Positions 1 to 10,300 of a stretch of 37,906 nt of DNA are shown piece after piece. Source of the DNA: Hirudo medicinalis. Its lineage: Eukaryota > Annelida > Clitellata > Hirudinida > Hirudinidae. The notes under the pieces are model-generated. The model searched no databases and was not told the DNA's origin. It worked only from the letters and a program-made list of their open reading frames with translations. Position 1 is the first letter of the stretch, and each line of letters opens with the position of its first letter. A program made the translations under genes and the position numbers. The DNA lies in NCBI GenBank assembly GCA_011800805.1, contig MPNW01000475.1:66704-104609 (forward strand). The letters run 5' to 3'.

Positions 1-103
1 AATTCAAATGTGAATTTCCATCATTTATTTAATATTCATCTGAATTAGCATCGTAATGGAATGCAACAAATTTTAAATCAACTTGTAGTGTTCGTCTAGA
101 TCG

Positions 104-487
104 AGCAGTGCGTACTCGAGCGGTTTCCAGTCTCGTTTCCCGTTGCTAGACTGTTTCAGACGACAGTGCTTGAGTGTTGCGTAATCGAGCTTTTTTTTTC
201 AGTCTTACTTCTCGTTGCTCGACTGTTTCAGACGACCGTTCTTGAGCAGTGCGTACTCGATTGGCTTCTAGTCTTGCCTTCCGTTGTTTCTCTACTGTTT
301 CTGACATACGGGCTTGAGCAGTGCGTACTCGAACCTTTTCAGCCTTGCTTCCAGTTGCTCGTCTACTACTGATGCCTTTCTTTTTCTTGATGTAGTTGTA
401 GATCGACCAATATATTGTTGTTTGGGTGGCATAATTGATTTGACAACGAAAATTTATGATTTGTAGCGATGAATCACTGAAATACAT
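104..487 (-). repeat. Arg/Glu-rich tandem-repeat coding fragment, Helitron-associated type
   Basis: On the minus strand this region encodes about four imperfect repeats of roughly 23 residues, each with a core like RVRTAQ followed by SSETVEQRE and an Arg/Lys/Leu-rich stretch. The open frame stops near 146 although related DNA repeats continue to about 104, so the array is broken. Arrays of ETPEQRxxRL-like repeats are, as I recall, common near the N-terminus of Helitron replicase-helicase proteins in arthropods and other invertebrates. No Rep or helicase motif is visible here, so the Helitron link is inference. Confidence 0.4.
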
Positions 488-1480
488 TTAAATATGAATA
501 TATATATTTGGGGCTTCATTTCTAAAGATCCTGAAAAAGCGCGTAATTTTATTAATCAAAATTAATTTAATTTAATTATAGTTACTCAGTTTTATAAAAT
601 TATTAGTTGATTTAAACATTTAGGATTTTTGTTTTATTCATTTTCTGGGCGGAGATTGTTTCATCCAATCAACATAATGTGCAAACATACACACAGTCAT
701 TTTTATATATAAGATGATTACATATTTCAAATCGCCTTAAAATTACCTCGAAATTTGTTCTGGCGGCAATTTTAGAGTGCGTTTAAAATTAATTTTGAAT
801 ATTTAGGTGATAAACAACAAAAATGACATAAAAATCGATTAAAATTACCCGATAAAGATTTATAATGCAAATTAGGTTAAAAAATCGCCAATTAATTATA
901 GAATGTAGAACAGTAGCTATAACATTCCTGTAACTTGAGATTTTATTTCAATCTTAGCATAAAAAACGTTAGACAGATGTATGCAAAAATAGATTATATA
1001 TTTGAACTCTTATAAGGTTCGACCACTTCCTGATATCCAATCGTTCTGAAACTTTGCAGAAATATGTATTCTCAATGACAGTGCATTTTTTCCATTTTTA
1101 GACATTGGAAGGGCTTTGTTTTAGCACAGTTAAATAAAAACATTTTGTTACATCTCTATAATTTGCTCTACTTGTTAGCCAATGGGCGTTCTTGAGGCTG
1201 ATATCAGCCTTTAAGGAAGCCTATAGCTGGTAATTTAATTAGATCTCATTTTTAAGTATGTAATTTTGCTGCATGCGCGTGACATGTTAGTAGCGGTAGA
1301 TTTCGTTTTCCAAGTGTAACAATATATGGATATCTATATAAATAAAAATGAATGTTTGTCTACATATTTTTGCACTTTCCAAATAACCAGCTTTATGTTA
1401 TATCGCTCGAATCGAGAAGAACTAACTAGAAAACGTACGAGTTTATTAATTGACAACAAGTTAATATACACGGTCACTAA
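488..1480. other. AT-rich stretch with no gene recognised
   Basis: Open frames here are short and low-complexity, such as 1326-1541. No splice-flanked exon or known domain was recognised on either strand. Confidence 0.5.
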
Positions 1481-1497
1481 GAGAGAGAGAGAGAGAG
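1481..1497. repeat. (GA)n microsatellite
   Basis: About eight GA units in a row, just beyond the 3' end of the minus-strand non-LTR element. Confidence 0.8.
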
Positions 1498-1629
1498 TGC
1501 GAGCGTGTAGTGGTAGTATTTTATTAATGTCCTCAGCATAACGTTATGAATAGGACAACAACGAAGACAACAGAAGGTAAAAGCAACAACAAAGACAACA
1601 ATAACAAAAGTTCATAATGTGATAGATGG

Positions 1630-1989
1630 TCAAATCAGATTTCGGCGGTTTTTATAAATCCATTGGTATATTAGCTCCACACTAGCAGTATTGCTAAGCA
1701 TGGAACTTAACTCCAGTGGATTTATTTTGTCCCTTATTGCTCTTCTCAGGCTTGATGGGGCCGGACATTCCATTAGGAAATGATGGACAGTCTCATCTTC
1801 CTGAGGACAGGTTTGGCATTTACCGTCTGCGTGACGCCTCATCTTAAAGAGATGTCGATTTAGAGCGCATTTTCCAAGATCGAATTTAGGGATCGTAGGG
1901 ATCTTCTTCTTCCCTGAGGCACATTTGAATTTGCTCTTCACCGAAACTCTTTTCTTTCTTTTTTTTAGATTTATTAAACAAAATGACAT
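1630..1989 (-). pseudogene. LINE C-terminal zinc-finger-like tail
   Basis: The frame ends in a cysteine/histidine cluster, CQTCPQEDETVHHFLMEC, preceded by CALNRHLF. This is the usual C-terminal motif after RNase H in arthropod I/R1-like LINEs, where it reads roughly CxxC...HhLxxC. It is separated from the RNase H frame by about 230 bp with no coding match. It may belong to the same element or to a second fragment of the same family. Confidence 0.6.
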
Positions 1990-2218
1990 TAAATACAGTT
2001 AATATAATTACATAATTACATACTTAATCATAATTTTGTAAAAAAGGACAACCCGAAGGGATATACTCCCGCTGTTGGGCTGCCTGTTCAAATGAAAACA
2101 AATTTAAAGCCGAGTATCACAAAAGAAATGAATCGTTCAGAAGTTCAAAAAATAAGGTAGCAGTTCACAATAAAAGAAATCGGGCTCACTTCAGAAAGTC
2201 CACATGAGACGATTTTAC

Positions 2219-3026
2219 TTACTTAGAATATATGATTTGTACGTATGCTTGAATATAGATATGGACTTGGAGGATGTTATGGTGATGGGAATCGAGGAAA
2301 ATATGCGAGGGCCAGAGCACTTCAATGAACAGGTATTCCCATCTGGTCTGCCATTGCTGCAGGACATTTTGGTCGATGATCCTCTTTTCGTCCTTGACTA
2401 TTGCCGGAATCCAGCACTCAGTTATATCCTTGGTTGTAGCAGCTTTTGCCAAGGCGTCCGCTTGCTCATTTCCAGGAATTCCAACATGGACAGGTACCCA
2501 GACCAGTGTGACTTCTTTGCTTTTTTCTTGAAGCTCTGAAATAGTAGAAAGAATTCTGTAAACATCGGGGTCGTTATAGGCATTGTTGCTTTCTTTCAAG
2601 TTCATCAGAGAACTCAGGGAGTCAGTGAAAATGACTAACTTAAGGATCTCCCCCTGGTAGGTTTCCTTAACGTGCAACAGGCAACTCTTGATGGCTGCTA
2701 GCTCCGTGGAGCTGATGCTGCTGTGACTTGAAGTTCTGATACTGAGTTTCAAATCTTTCTGTATATCCCTATCCCTACTTTCCCGTCTTCCGTCTTTGAG
2801 GCGTCCGTAGGTCATCGATCCTCTCCTTGGCTACTAGCATCCTCAAGGGATCACCATTACCAAAGGAAAGGTTCGATTTATCAAACTTTGGGAGCTTTAG
2901 CCTCCAGGGAGCCATTTCGTCCAGCCTTTCCCTGTTTGCTCTTTTCTGAAAATCTTCGACAAAGTTTCTCGGAATGAGCGCTTCGATTGTTTGTAAAGGA
3001 GTGAGCTGCTTTTTCTTCTTCATCAT
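2219..3026 (-). pseudogene. LINE RT-RNase H linker and RNase H domain
   Basis: The minus strand carries a linker with the PWRLKLP motif (3026-2775), then an RNase H domain (2815-2340) with SSTELAAIKSCL, IFTDSLSSL and WVPVHVGIPGNEQADALA. The acidic residues of the TDS and NEQADALA motifs are present. The two frames overlap with a shift, and homology ends after QTRWE near 2340, beyond which the frame reads unrelated AT-rich sequence. It is part of the same dead LINE. Confidence 0.75.
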
Positions 3027-3060
3027 CAGATGGAGCCTAGCTTGTGTTTTGTTTTTATTC

Positions 3061-3600
3061 TTATCTACAGAAAATAAAAATTTCTTGCTTTGTTATTATT
3101 TGAAATTGTTCTGAGAGCATGCTACGCCATGAGCTTCTGTCGGCGAGGATAGTGTGGAGGATCTCCACACTCCACCTGTAATGATGCAGTGCTGGTTCCA
3201 CGCATGCTGCCCCAGCAGATTGCAAGAGCCTGCGCCTGGATCTTCTCCTAGACGCTCTTGATTCGTTCGTTTCCCAGATCAACTGCTCGCACCCATAGTC
3301 CAGTACAGATCGGATGGTGGCTCGGTATACTTGCGGTAGGCTCGACTTACTCGCTCCCAATGAGCTGTCAGAGATAGCTCTCAAGGCATTAAGACGCTTT
3401 AAGCATCTTTGCTCTACTGTTTGTGCGTGGGCGTTCCAAGTTGGCCTCTCGTCTAAGACGATGCCCAAGAAGGTAGCAGTATTGGAAAGCGAGATGAGCC
3501 CGTTGCCGATACTGAGCTTGACGTTGGCGTCTATTCTGTTCCTGCGGAAAAGAACTGCTTGCGACTTACTAGTGAATAATTTAAAACCATCCGTGTGCAT
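3061..3600 (-). pseudogene. LINE reverse transcriptase, C-terminal part
   Basis: The 179-residue frame contains FLGIVLDERPTW and SVLDYGC, which correspond to the FLG...D motif after the catalytic core and the conserved LDYG segment of Jockey/R1/I-type reverse transcriptases. The catalytic FADD box lies upstream in full elements and is absent, because the element is truncated at about 3602. Non-functional on its own. Confidence 0.7.
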
Positions 3601-3602
3601 CC

Positions 3603-3950
3603 TGGGTGACCTTCATGCAACATTTTCAGAACGTGATGTCGTAATGCTAAAGGAACAACTGCTCGCATTCCAAGAAAATGTACGCCTTCATGCACTGACA
3701 GGTCTCTAGCACGACTGTGGAAGGCATACATCAACGATCCAGCCCGGAAATCTGGCCAACGTCCTGACTGCACGGCTTGCACAATGATCTGTAGCTCGTC
3801 ACTTTCGGTCATCTTCCGAATGACTGTTTGAGTTACTGGCAATTGGCGAATAACATCATTACGAAGTGCTTGGATGTCCATCTCAGTCTTTGTGATGACA
3901 TCTTCAGGTTCAGGCAACTTCGAAGCGATGAGTCGGGATAATGCATCGGC
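3603..3950 (-). pseudogene. Gypsy integrase N-terminus, cut short
   Basis: After the RNase H end the frame gives a connection region and then GVHFLGMRAVVPLALRHHVL followed by LHEGHPGCTRM. The H..H and first C of the integrase zinc-binding (H2C2) finger are visible, but the expected continuation is replaced by LINE sequence at about 3602. The integrase core is absent from the window. Confidence 0.75.
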
Positions 3951-4364
3951 TTATCCAAAGTGGTTCGTCTTCCTGTACTCAATCTTGAAATCATAACTAA
4001 GTAGTGAAAGCTCCCATCTTTGCAGTCGATTTGCTGAATGAGCGGATACTCCAGTCTTTGATCCAAAGATAGACAGTAGAGGTTTATGATCCGTCAACAG
4101 CGTGAAGCGTCGTCCATACAGGTATCGATGAAATTTCCTAACAGCGAAAACCAATGCCAGCGCTTCTTTTTCAATCTGCCCGTAGTTCTGTTCTGCTTTT
4201 GTCAGAGTTATTCCTGCGTATGCTATGGCCTTTTCCGTGCCGTTCAGAAATCGGTGTGAGATCACAGCACCTAATCCATACTCACATGCATCAGCAGCAA
4301 CCACGATGTCCATTTCAGGTCTGAAATGCGTGACCAGCAGATCCGACTGTAGCACCGTCTTCAA
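3951..4364 (-). pseudogene. Gypsy RNase H domain
   Basis: The 137-residue frame shows the metazoan gypsy RNase H pattern: VVAADACEYGLGAVISH, ITLTKAEQNYGQIEKEALA, YGRRFTLLTDHKPLLSIFG and NRLQRWELSLLSYDF. The acidic residues of the DA, E and TDH motifs are present. It follows the RT and precedes integrase as expected. Confidence 0.85.
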
Positions 4365-4471
4365 TGCAACTTGTCTTTGTTGAAGGCAACCTCAGCAGTC
4401 CACGAAAATTTATCTTTCTTCTCCAGGTCGTCCAAAAGTCCTCTCATGGATCGCATCTCTGGAACAAAAGA

Positions 4472-4995
4472 CTAATAAAAACTTATCATGCCCAAGAAGG
4501 ATTTTAACTGCTTCGTGTACTTGGGCGGCGGCATTTCAACGATCGTGGAATTTCTCTGGGTCTGGTCGACGTCCATCCTTGCTAATAAGATTTCCCAGAA
4601 ACTTGATCTTCTTCGCGAAAGAACACTTCTCCATTCGAACACGAAATCCACACTCTGCGATCCTCTTGAAAAGAGCATGGACATTCCGATTGTGCTCCTC
4701 CAGTGTTGTACCAGTCACGATGATGTCGCCCACGTACGCTGCACAATCTTGTAACCCTGCGAGCATGCCATCCTCTTGAAAAATGCTGGGTGCGCACTTG
4801 ACTCCAAAGGGTAGTCTCTGGTACTGGTACAGCCCCCTGTGTGTGTTGATAGTCACCAGTTCCTTTGAGTCCTCATTGACTTCTATCTGCAGGTATGCAT
4901 CTGCCAAGTCAATCTGGGTGAACCATGCGCCTTGGTTCAGGTGAGAAAAGATTTCTTCAGGAGTCGGCAGTGGATGTCGGTGTGTCTCCAGTAAT
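4472..4995 (-). pseudogene. Gypsy reverse transcriptase, N-terminus missing
   Basis: The frame begins at TGLNELLETHRHPLPTPEEI, the conserved segment before the first catalytic box, then reads QIDLADAYLQI (first catalytic Asp present), LPFGVKCAPSIFQ, and FLGNLISKDG. The second catalytic box reads AAYVGDIIV where a working enzyme has Y-x-D-D, so one essential Asp is replaced by Gly. Frameshifts follow near 4550. Protease and the first RT blocks are absent. Confidence 0.8.
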
Positions 4996-4999
4996 TCAT

Positions 5000-5604
5000 T
5001 CAGGCCGGTCTTAGGCCAGTTAGTTCGTCTTCTGGGATTTGGAACAGCGACTTGAGAACAGCCTCGTTATCAACCGAACATATAAATCTTGTTCTCAAGG
5101 CTTCATCGAGCGTATCCTCAATACTAGGAAAATCACATGTAGAGGCGGCTGTTCGAATTTTCGCCGCGAGTTCTTTAATAGTCTCTCCTGGTTGCCTTTT
5201 CAGCTCAGTCCAAAATCTAAACCTTTCTCTCACAATGAATCTTTTGGGATTGAAATTTTGAATCATCACTGCTTGAATTTCCGAGAAGTCCAACTTATTG
5301 ACTTCGCATGGAATTGGCCTTTGTGAAGCCGCAGTTTGCAAGAGCTTGTAAATTGAAGCAGACTGATTTGTGAAGAAAACTTGTGTAATTTTTGCTTAAA
5401 ATCTGCTTTAAAATTGAATTTGCTTCTATAAAGGTTTGGAAACGACTTATGTAATGGTTCCACAACTCTTTACTAGGTTCGAAAGGTATGAAATTCGGGA
5501 TGGTCGTAGAGTTCGCCGCAATTGAACGAACTAAAGTCTCCATTTGTTGCGAAAACATTTCCAGAAACTTAGCAATATCAGCCATTTTCACAAACATTGA
5601 AGCT
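5000..5604 (-). pseudogene. Gypsy gag remnant
   Basis: The frame opens about 95 nt after the primer-binding site, with MADIAKFLEMFSQQMETLV and later PSKELWNHYISRFQTFIEAN, the usual start of a gypsy Gag capsid region. After a frameshift near 5300-5340 it continues with FNPKRFIVRERFRFW and PGETIKELAAKIR, the classic retrotransposon Gag core. It ends at FICSVDNEAVLKSLF just before the deletion junction. No CCHC knuckle remains. Confidence 0.75.
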
Positions 5605-5697
5605 CAATTTGACTTGCAACCGAACAAATTCTGTAACAAACCTTTCTTCGGTTTTCTTGGAAAAAAGTCACTCTTCAGTGTTTGAAACTTTCTTTTG

Positions 5698-5709
5698 TTG
5701 ACTGCGCCA
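5698..5709 (-). promoter_or_regulatory. Primer-binding site of the gypsy element
   Basis: Minus strand TGGCGCAGTCAA directly follows the LTR. It begins with the TGG complementary to a tRNA CCA end and resembles the TGGCGCAGTC site of the Drosophila 17.6/297 group, assigned as I recall to tRNA-Ser. Confidence 0.7.
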
Positions 5710-5711
5710 GT

Positions 5712-5936
5712 TGTTGGGTCTTTGTATGAATGTTCAAACTTTCTAAAACTGAACAGAAACTTTATTGGCAGCCAAAAACTTCGAAACCGAAACGCGACTG
5801 AAATATATCGGTAATATCTCCAAAGTACGTATTCGCCTGCGATATCGTCAAACTCGCAATCCTTCTCGAACTCCAACTTCCCGCTCCCCGGACTGTTTTC
5901 CCCAGTCCTTTTATACTCCAATATGGCGTCACAACA
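5712..5936 (-). repeat. 5' LTR of the gypsy-type element
   Basis: On the minus strand the sequence starts TGTTG and ends CAACA, a perfect terminal inverted pair. It contains a TATA box (TATAAAAGG, plus 5907-5915) near its start and an AATAAA signal (plus 5761-5766) near its end. It is followed after two bases by a primer-binding site. Length, signals and position all fit a short gypsy LTR. Open frames here are chance. Confidence 0.85.
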
Positions 5937-6373
5937 GATAGTGATTATAATATAACGAAATTAATATAAACTTGATTATTTTAGCGGTTATCTGCCACAT
6001 CGAATGAAAAAAATGAAATGCGCACTTTCGGACGAATAAGGCTGAAGTCTTAGTCACTGAATGCAGGAAGCTTTGTCTAGAGGGGCATACTTCATGTTCG
6101 TATCTGAAATAGCATACACTAGTCATTAGCACTGGATGACATCGATTATAGCATCCTGTGATTTCAGTAGCTAGTTGAAGTACCAAGTTTCTACGGGTCT
6201 GACCAGCTAATGACCTGTGTGCAAAGTCATCAGTGTCTCCCATCGTTTTATCGATGCTTAAATAAATTTGAAAGTATACTACTAGGTTCTACCTCTTTCT
6301 CTATCATGTGACCGTATCTTTGTGTTACGTTGAAGATTCAGACCATCTTGTTGGCTCGATCAGAGACACTTCA

Positions 6374-6817
6374 CTAAAAATTCTCTACAGTCGTCTGAGT
6401 ATTAGGAGTGAAGTTATGAAGGTGAATGGAAAATAGTAAGTCGTCTGCCCTCAGATAGGATGGCCTGACAAATTTGGCCCCGTCGGAAGATAAGTCAGCC
6501 GTGTTCCCCACATTTTCATCAGCTATTAAAAAGCTCTTGCCGATGCCGATTAGAACAGCCACAGTTGAAGGTCTTTTTCCACGATGAAGAGAATCCTGAC
6601 CAGGATGCCGCCTACCTCCAGTATACCATGATGCAACTGTCAATTGAAGGATTTCCAGATGTTCGTGACGATACGGATGCAGAGCACAGGAAACTGACCT
6701 GATTGGAACAGCCAAGGCATGGCCTAGCTTAACTATGTCATCAAACAATCGACACTGTTGTAAATCCATAGTCAATAAAAACACCATCATTTTCGTATTT
6801 TTGTGGCAAGATTGCAA
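6374..6817 (-). other. Unrecognised 147-codon open frame
   Basis: A frame open for 147 codons is notable in DNA this AT-rich. The likely start is the Met-Met pair near 6788. I do not recognise a domain. The opposite strand is also partly open and protein-like over the same stretch (FFHDEENPDQDAAYLQY), so the coding strand is uncertain. It lies between the gypsy LTR and the PAN gene. It could be a remnant of a mobile element or an exon. Confidence 0.2.
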
Positions 6818-6936
6818 TAATTTTATTAATTTGTTCCTTCCTTGCGAAAATGTAAAATATATATTGCTAGGAGGGTATTTGTAATTACATTATTAATTGC
6901 TAGTTTTAGTGTACCAGTTGTAAGTAAGTAAGTAAG

Positions 6937-7045
6937 TTTATTTATATAGCGCCATAAGCGTGAGCGTCAGGGGCGCTTAGACCATTTATATAGCGCCGGC
7001 TCCCAGGGGCGCTTTGTGGTGGTGCAAGCTGGGTTTCGAACACGA
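6937..7045 (+). repeat. SINE-like AGCGC repeat, copy 1 (truncated at an N)
   Basis: Contains two TTTATATAGCGCC blocks and the segment GCTGGGTTTCGAACACGA, shared with the copies near 12.6, 16.3, 19.4 and 35.0 kb. The complement of that segment (GTTCGAAACCC) fits a tRNA B box. The copy ends abruptly at the ambiguous base 7046. Confidence 0.7.
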
Positions 7046-7046
7046 N
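7046..7046. other. Single N: probable assembly join
   Basis: The SINE-like repeat stops exactly at this base and unrelated AT-rich sequence follows. The two other Ns in the window (19537 and 27025) are flanked by exact duplications, so this N probably also marks a contig join, here with possible loss of sequence. Confidence 0.6.
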
Positions 7047-7140
7047 TTAAATAGTTAAAACACTGGATCTTGCAAGTTTCAACTTTTGCAAAAATAAAAC
7101 TTATAGGAAGTCAAGAAACCCTAAACTTACTAATTCCAGC

Positions 7141-7371
7141 ACAAGTGTAATGATCCACTCCAATGTAAGTGGAGGTTGCTGTAGAAGTTGAAAACCAACA
7201 TTGGGATCCTGATGGAGAATTAGGATTAAAGTCGAATCCAAATTTGCATGAAGTGGCTGTATTCTGTTGGCATGTATCCTGACACTGTTGAAGAGTTGTT
7301 AATGAGGGTTGAACAATTCCACTGGGGCTGTTGGTGTTGCTCATTTTGTTCCAGGAACAACCTGGAATTTT
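7141..7371 (-). CDS. PAN-like domain 9 exon (last recognised)
   Basis: 231 nt, phase 1 start, acceptor TTCCAG. Reads GCSWNKMSNTNSPSGIVQPS, then LQQCQDTCQQ, CKFGFDFNPNSPSGSQCWFS and IGVDHYTCAGI. It ends at an A|GTAAGT donor. If that donor is not used, the frame adds only SKFRVS and stops near 7111, a possible C-terminus. No further exon was identified downstream. Confidence 0.85.
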
Positions 7372-10300
7372 TATAGAACACTTTTCAGGATTTACATCAC
7401 AATTTTTATCATAAATTGTCAACACGATTTTGACTAAGACAATCGCAATTAATTTTTCTAAGTGTGCTTATTAAGTCACATGAAAGTATTGAATTGACAA
7501 AATAATAGTTAGGAAGTCTTATTCCAGTCATTTCTTGATGGGAAAATGTGATGGGGCTCAAAATAAAAGCTCTCTTTCAGCCTCATTGTCTTATGCGATT
7601 TCACATTTCCTTCATCTAATGCAACAAATTCCTGAAATGTCATGTCTGAAGGAAGAGCTAAATAGAGAGATAAATTCATTTTTCGAGACCTTTCCCTCAA
7701 CTTCCTCATCCATAGCAATGTTTATCAACATTTGTTTGGAATCAACAATTTTCAAAGCATTTCTGAATTGTCATCAGCATCTAACCAATACCCAAGTAAG
7801 TTTTGACCAATTCAAAACATTTCTCACTTTTTGAAATCTTGGAAACTTTTGAAAACATGTCCATTCATACAACAATGTTTTTCAGATAACACTTTTTATA
7901 TTGTACCTTAAATAATGGGATGACTCCAGTATCTAAATGCCGCAATTTGGATGTGGCGTTTGGAATAAAAAAAAACGCCTTCAAGTTGGACAAAACTAAA
8001 TCGAGATGCTTTGGAAAATTGTTCGCGAATAGACAAATATTTTCTCATGCATTTTCATCTTATTATTGGACTTTCTCTTGCGACGATATTCGTTTTCAAA
8101 TATCGGCTAACTTTAATGTCTTTATCAAGTTTTTAGATGCAAATGTTTTCTTTGTTTAAAATTAATTCAATTTTCTTTTCCAATGTCTTTCTTTCCAGTG
8201 TCTTTCTGATCATCCATAGCTATTTATCATAACAATTTACTGAAAATCACTTAAACGTGTGCTAAACAGAAAGTTTAAAATCTGGCCCAAACTTTTTCGT
8301 TAATTTTTCATTTAAAAATGCTTTCATCGAAGTTTCAGTTTGTAATTTGGCAGTGTAATTTAGGATCAAATTAAAGAAAAATACGTTCTTAAAAAATATC
8401 TATAGTCACAGTTTTTGCCTAGTTTCAAGCGTCCGTATTTGCAAGTTTAACTGTAGTTATCAATATTTGAAACAAATTAATTGTATTTTATAATACTTAC
8501 ATCAACAACCAAGTCATAATTTAATAGAAGTTAGAAGATATAAAAAGTGATGTAAAATGTAAAAATAATATGAGATAATAATGCCGATTTAAATAATGCT
8601 AAAAATCATTATTCTAACCTCCACTAGCTGTTTGTAAAGAAAAAAAATCCCAGCTTATTACGTGAAAGCATTTATCAACTTTAGTTAAATAACAAATATT
8701 TCTTATTAAATTTTTAAATAAATATTATATATTTTTAAATAAATAATATATATTTTTAATAAATAAAAAATAATTTCTGATAGATAATTAATAATTTTAC
8801 TTAATAAATAACTTTCGTGCGTTTGAAAAGTTAATATAAAAAAATTGTTAACAGAAAGTGATCTATTAAGTTTAATCGAGCAGGTTTGATTGAAAATATT
8901 ACTCCAAACTTAAATAATAAATAGTAAATAAATTATAAATAAATAATTTTATTTTACAAATAAATTTCAATATTATTTATTAAATAAAATTATTAAGAAA
9001 AAGAAAATGTTGTACTTTTAAACTCTAAATTTAATTAGACATTAACTTACGTGTAGTTGGGATTCCTGCAATACAATTCATAAGTTAAATGTAAATATAC
9101 TTAATTTCTACATGTTTTATTTATATGTTGTAAATGATAATTGTCTAATAATATATAAAGTGTGCATTATATAAAATTATATCGTAACTGACGCATGGCA
9201 TATAAAAAGTATATCGTGATTCCACGAAAATAAGCCAGGGTCTTATATTAATTTTTGCTCCAAAAGATGTTTACCATATCTGACTTATAAAGAAACTCGC
9301 TTGAATGTTTAGAAATACCTAAAGTAATTACAATTTATATTACCAGTATGTTATAATCCTGGCGCATAATTAAATAAAATAATTAAAGAATAATTAAATT
9401 TATATTGCTACATTTAATCGTTATAGTTATAACCTTCTGAAACGCAGCTCTGCAGAACCAAATTAAGTTTACAACATCTCGCAAGATTTCAAAATATCAC
9501 ACCAGTTTCCACAAATCTTACAGTTCCGTATAAATTCTCAACTCGATTATTCAGTTTTATTCACTGTATATTTGCTCAATAAACTCATTAGAAAACCTCC
9601 CAAGTTTGCGGACCCTCGGTTTATTTCATGTGTCAGGAGTGGGATCCAAAGGACAAGTTGGATCAGAAGAGGGGTATAAAAAAAACGAGGGAATCTAAAG
9701 TAAGCCATGAGTAGGTACCTTGAAGATCTGAGACGAGGGGAGTTGAGACGTGAACTGAGGGCAAGACATCTGGATGCGACTGGCGAAGTGGAGGAGCTGC
9801 GAGATCGCCTTGAGTCACGGTTGGTAGGGAATGGCCATGACCCAATAGAATACTTCTTCATTGATCCAGTATTTAGAAAGATGATAGATAAATTGGGTGC
9901 ACTTGTGGAGATCAATCTCTTCAAGAAACCGGATAAAATCGTATCGCTGACCTGAAGAAACTGTCGTTCCGGTAGAAGATAAAATAATAGGGGTTTCAGA
10001 AAGGAGGTGACAACTTTGGTGGACTGGAGGAGAACATAAGAAGCATCGAAGAGGTCACGATAGTCGCTGATGAGTCAGTTCTGTGTTCAATTGCCTCACT
10101 GGTTTCGGTTGAAAATGAAACCGAGGAAAGGGCTGATGGAAGCACTTTGGTGGGAGTCAAAGTGGCGCTTCCATGCAGTGGGGAAGAACTAAGCGAGGAT
10201 GATGGTGCTGAAAGGATGGAGGAGGAATTGAACAATGGCAATTCAGCAGATGTCAAGGTTGTAGTCAGAAATTGTAGACTGGGCAGAATCTGCGGATATG

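Larger units (their letters stand above)
1560..3602 (-). mobile_element. 5'-truncated non-LTR retrotransposon with RNase H, inserted in a gypsy element
   Basis: Reading 3602 down to about 1560, the minus strand encodes in order the C-terminal part of a reverse transcriptase, an RNase H domain and a cysteine/histidine-rich tail. This order is typical of the I/R1/Jockey-like group of LINEs. The 5' end abuts integrase sequence of a gypsy element in the same orientation, so this is a truncated insertion. The reading frame is broken by frameshifts and foreign sequence (for example near 2220-2340 and 1990-2215), so the copy is dead. Confidence 0.75.
3603..5936 (-). mobile_element. Internally deleted gypsy-type LTR retrotransposon
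   Basis: Reading from 5936 down: a 225-bp 5' LTR, a primer-binding site, gag, then reverse transcriptase, RNase H and the start of integrase, all on the minus strand. The Gag C-terminus, protease and N-terminal RT are missing: gag runs straight into mid-RT near 4995. Integrase is cut at about 3602 by the LINE. No 3' LTR was recognised. The Gag-RT-RNase H-integrase order places it in the gypsy (Metaviridae) group. Confidence 0.85.

Noticed and set aside
2204..3709. Plus-strand open frames over the LINE and gypsy regions (for example 2204-2539 and 3314-3709)
   Set aside because: They are antisense shadows of the minus-strand retroelement frames, which show clear RT and RNase H motifs.
5604..5921. 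105-codon minus-strand open frame
   Set aside because: It is the gypsy LTR, with TATA box, AATAAA and TG...CA ends; the frame is chance.
7509..7834. Overlapping open frames on both strands in a PAN gene intron
   Set aside because: They mirror each other, match no domain I know, and lack matching phase 1 splice sites.
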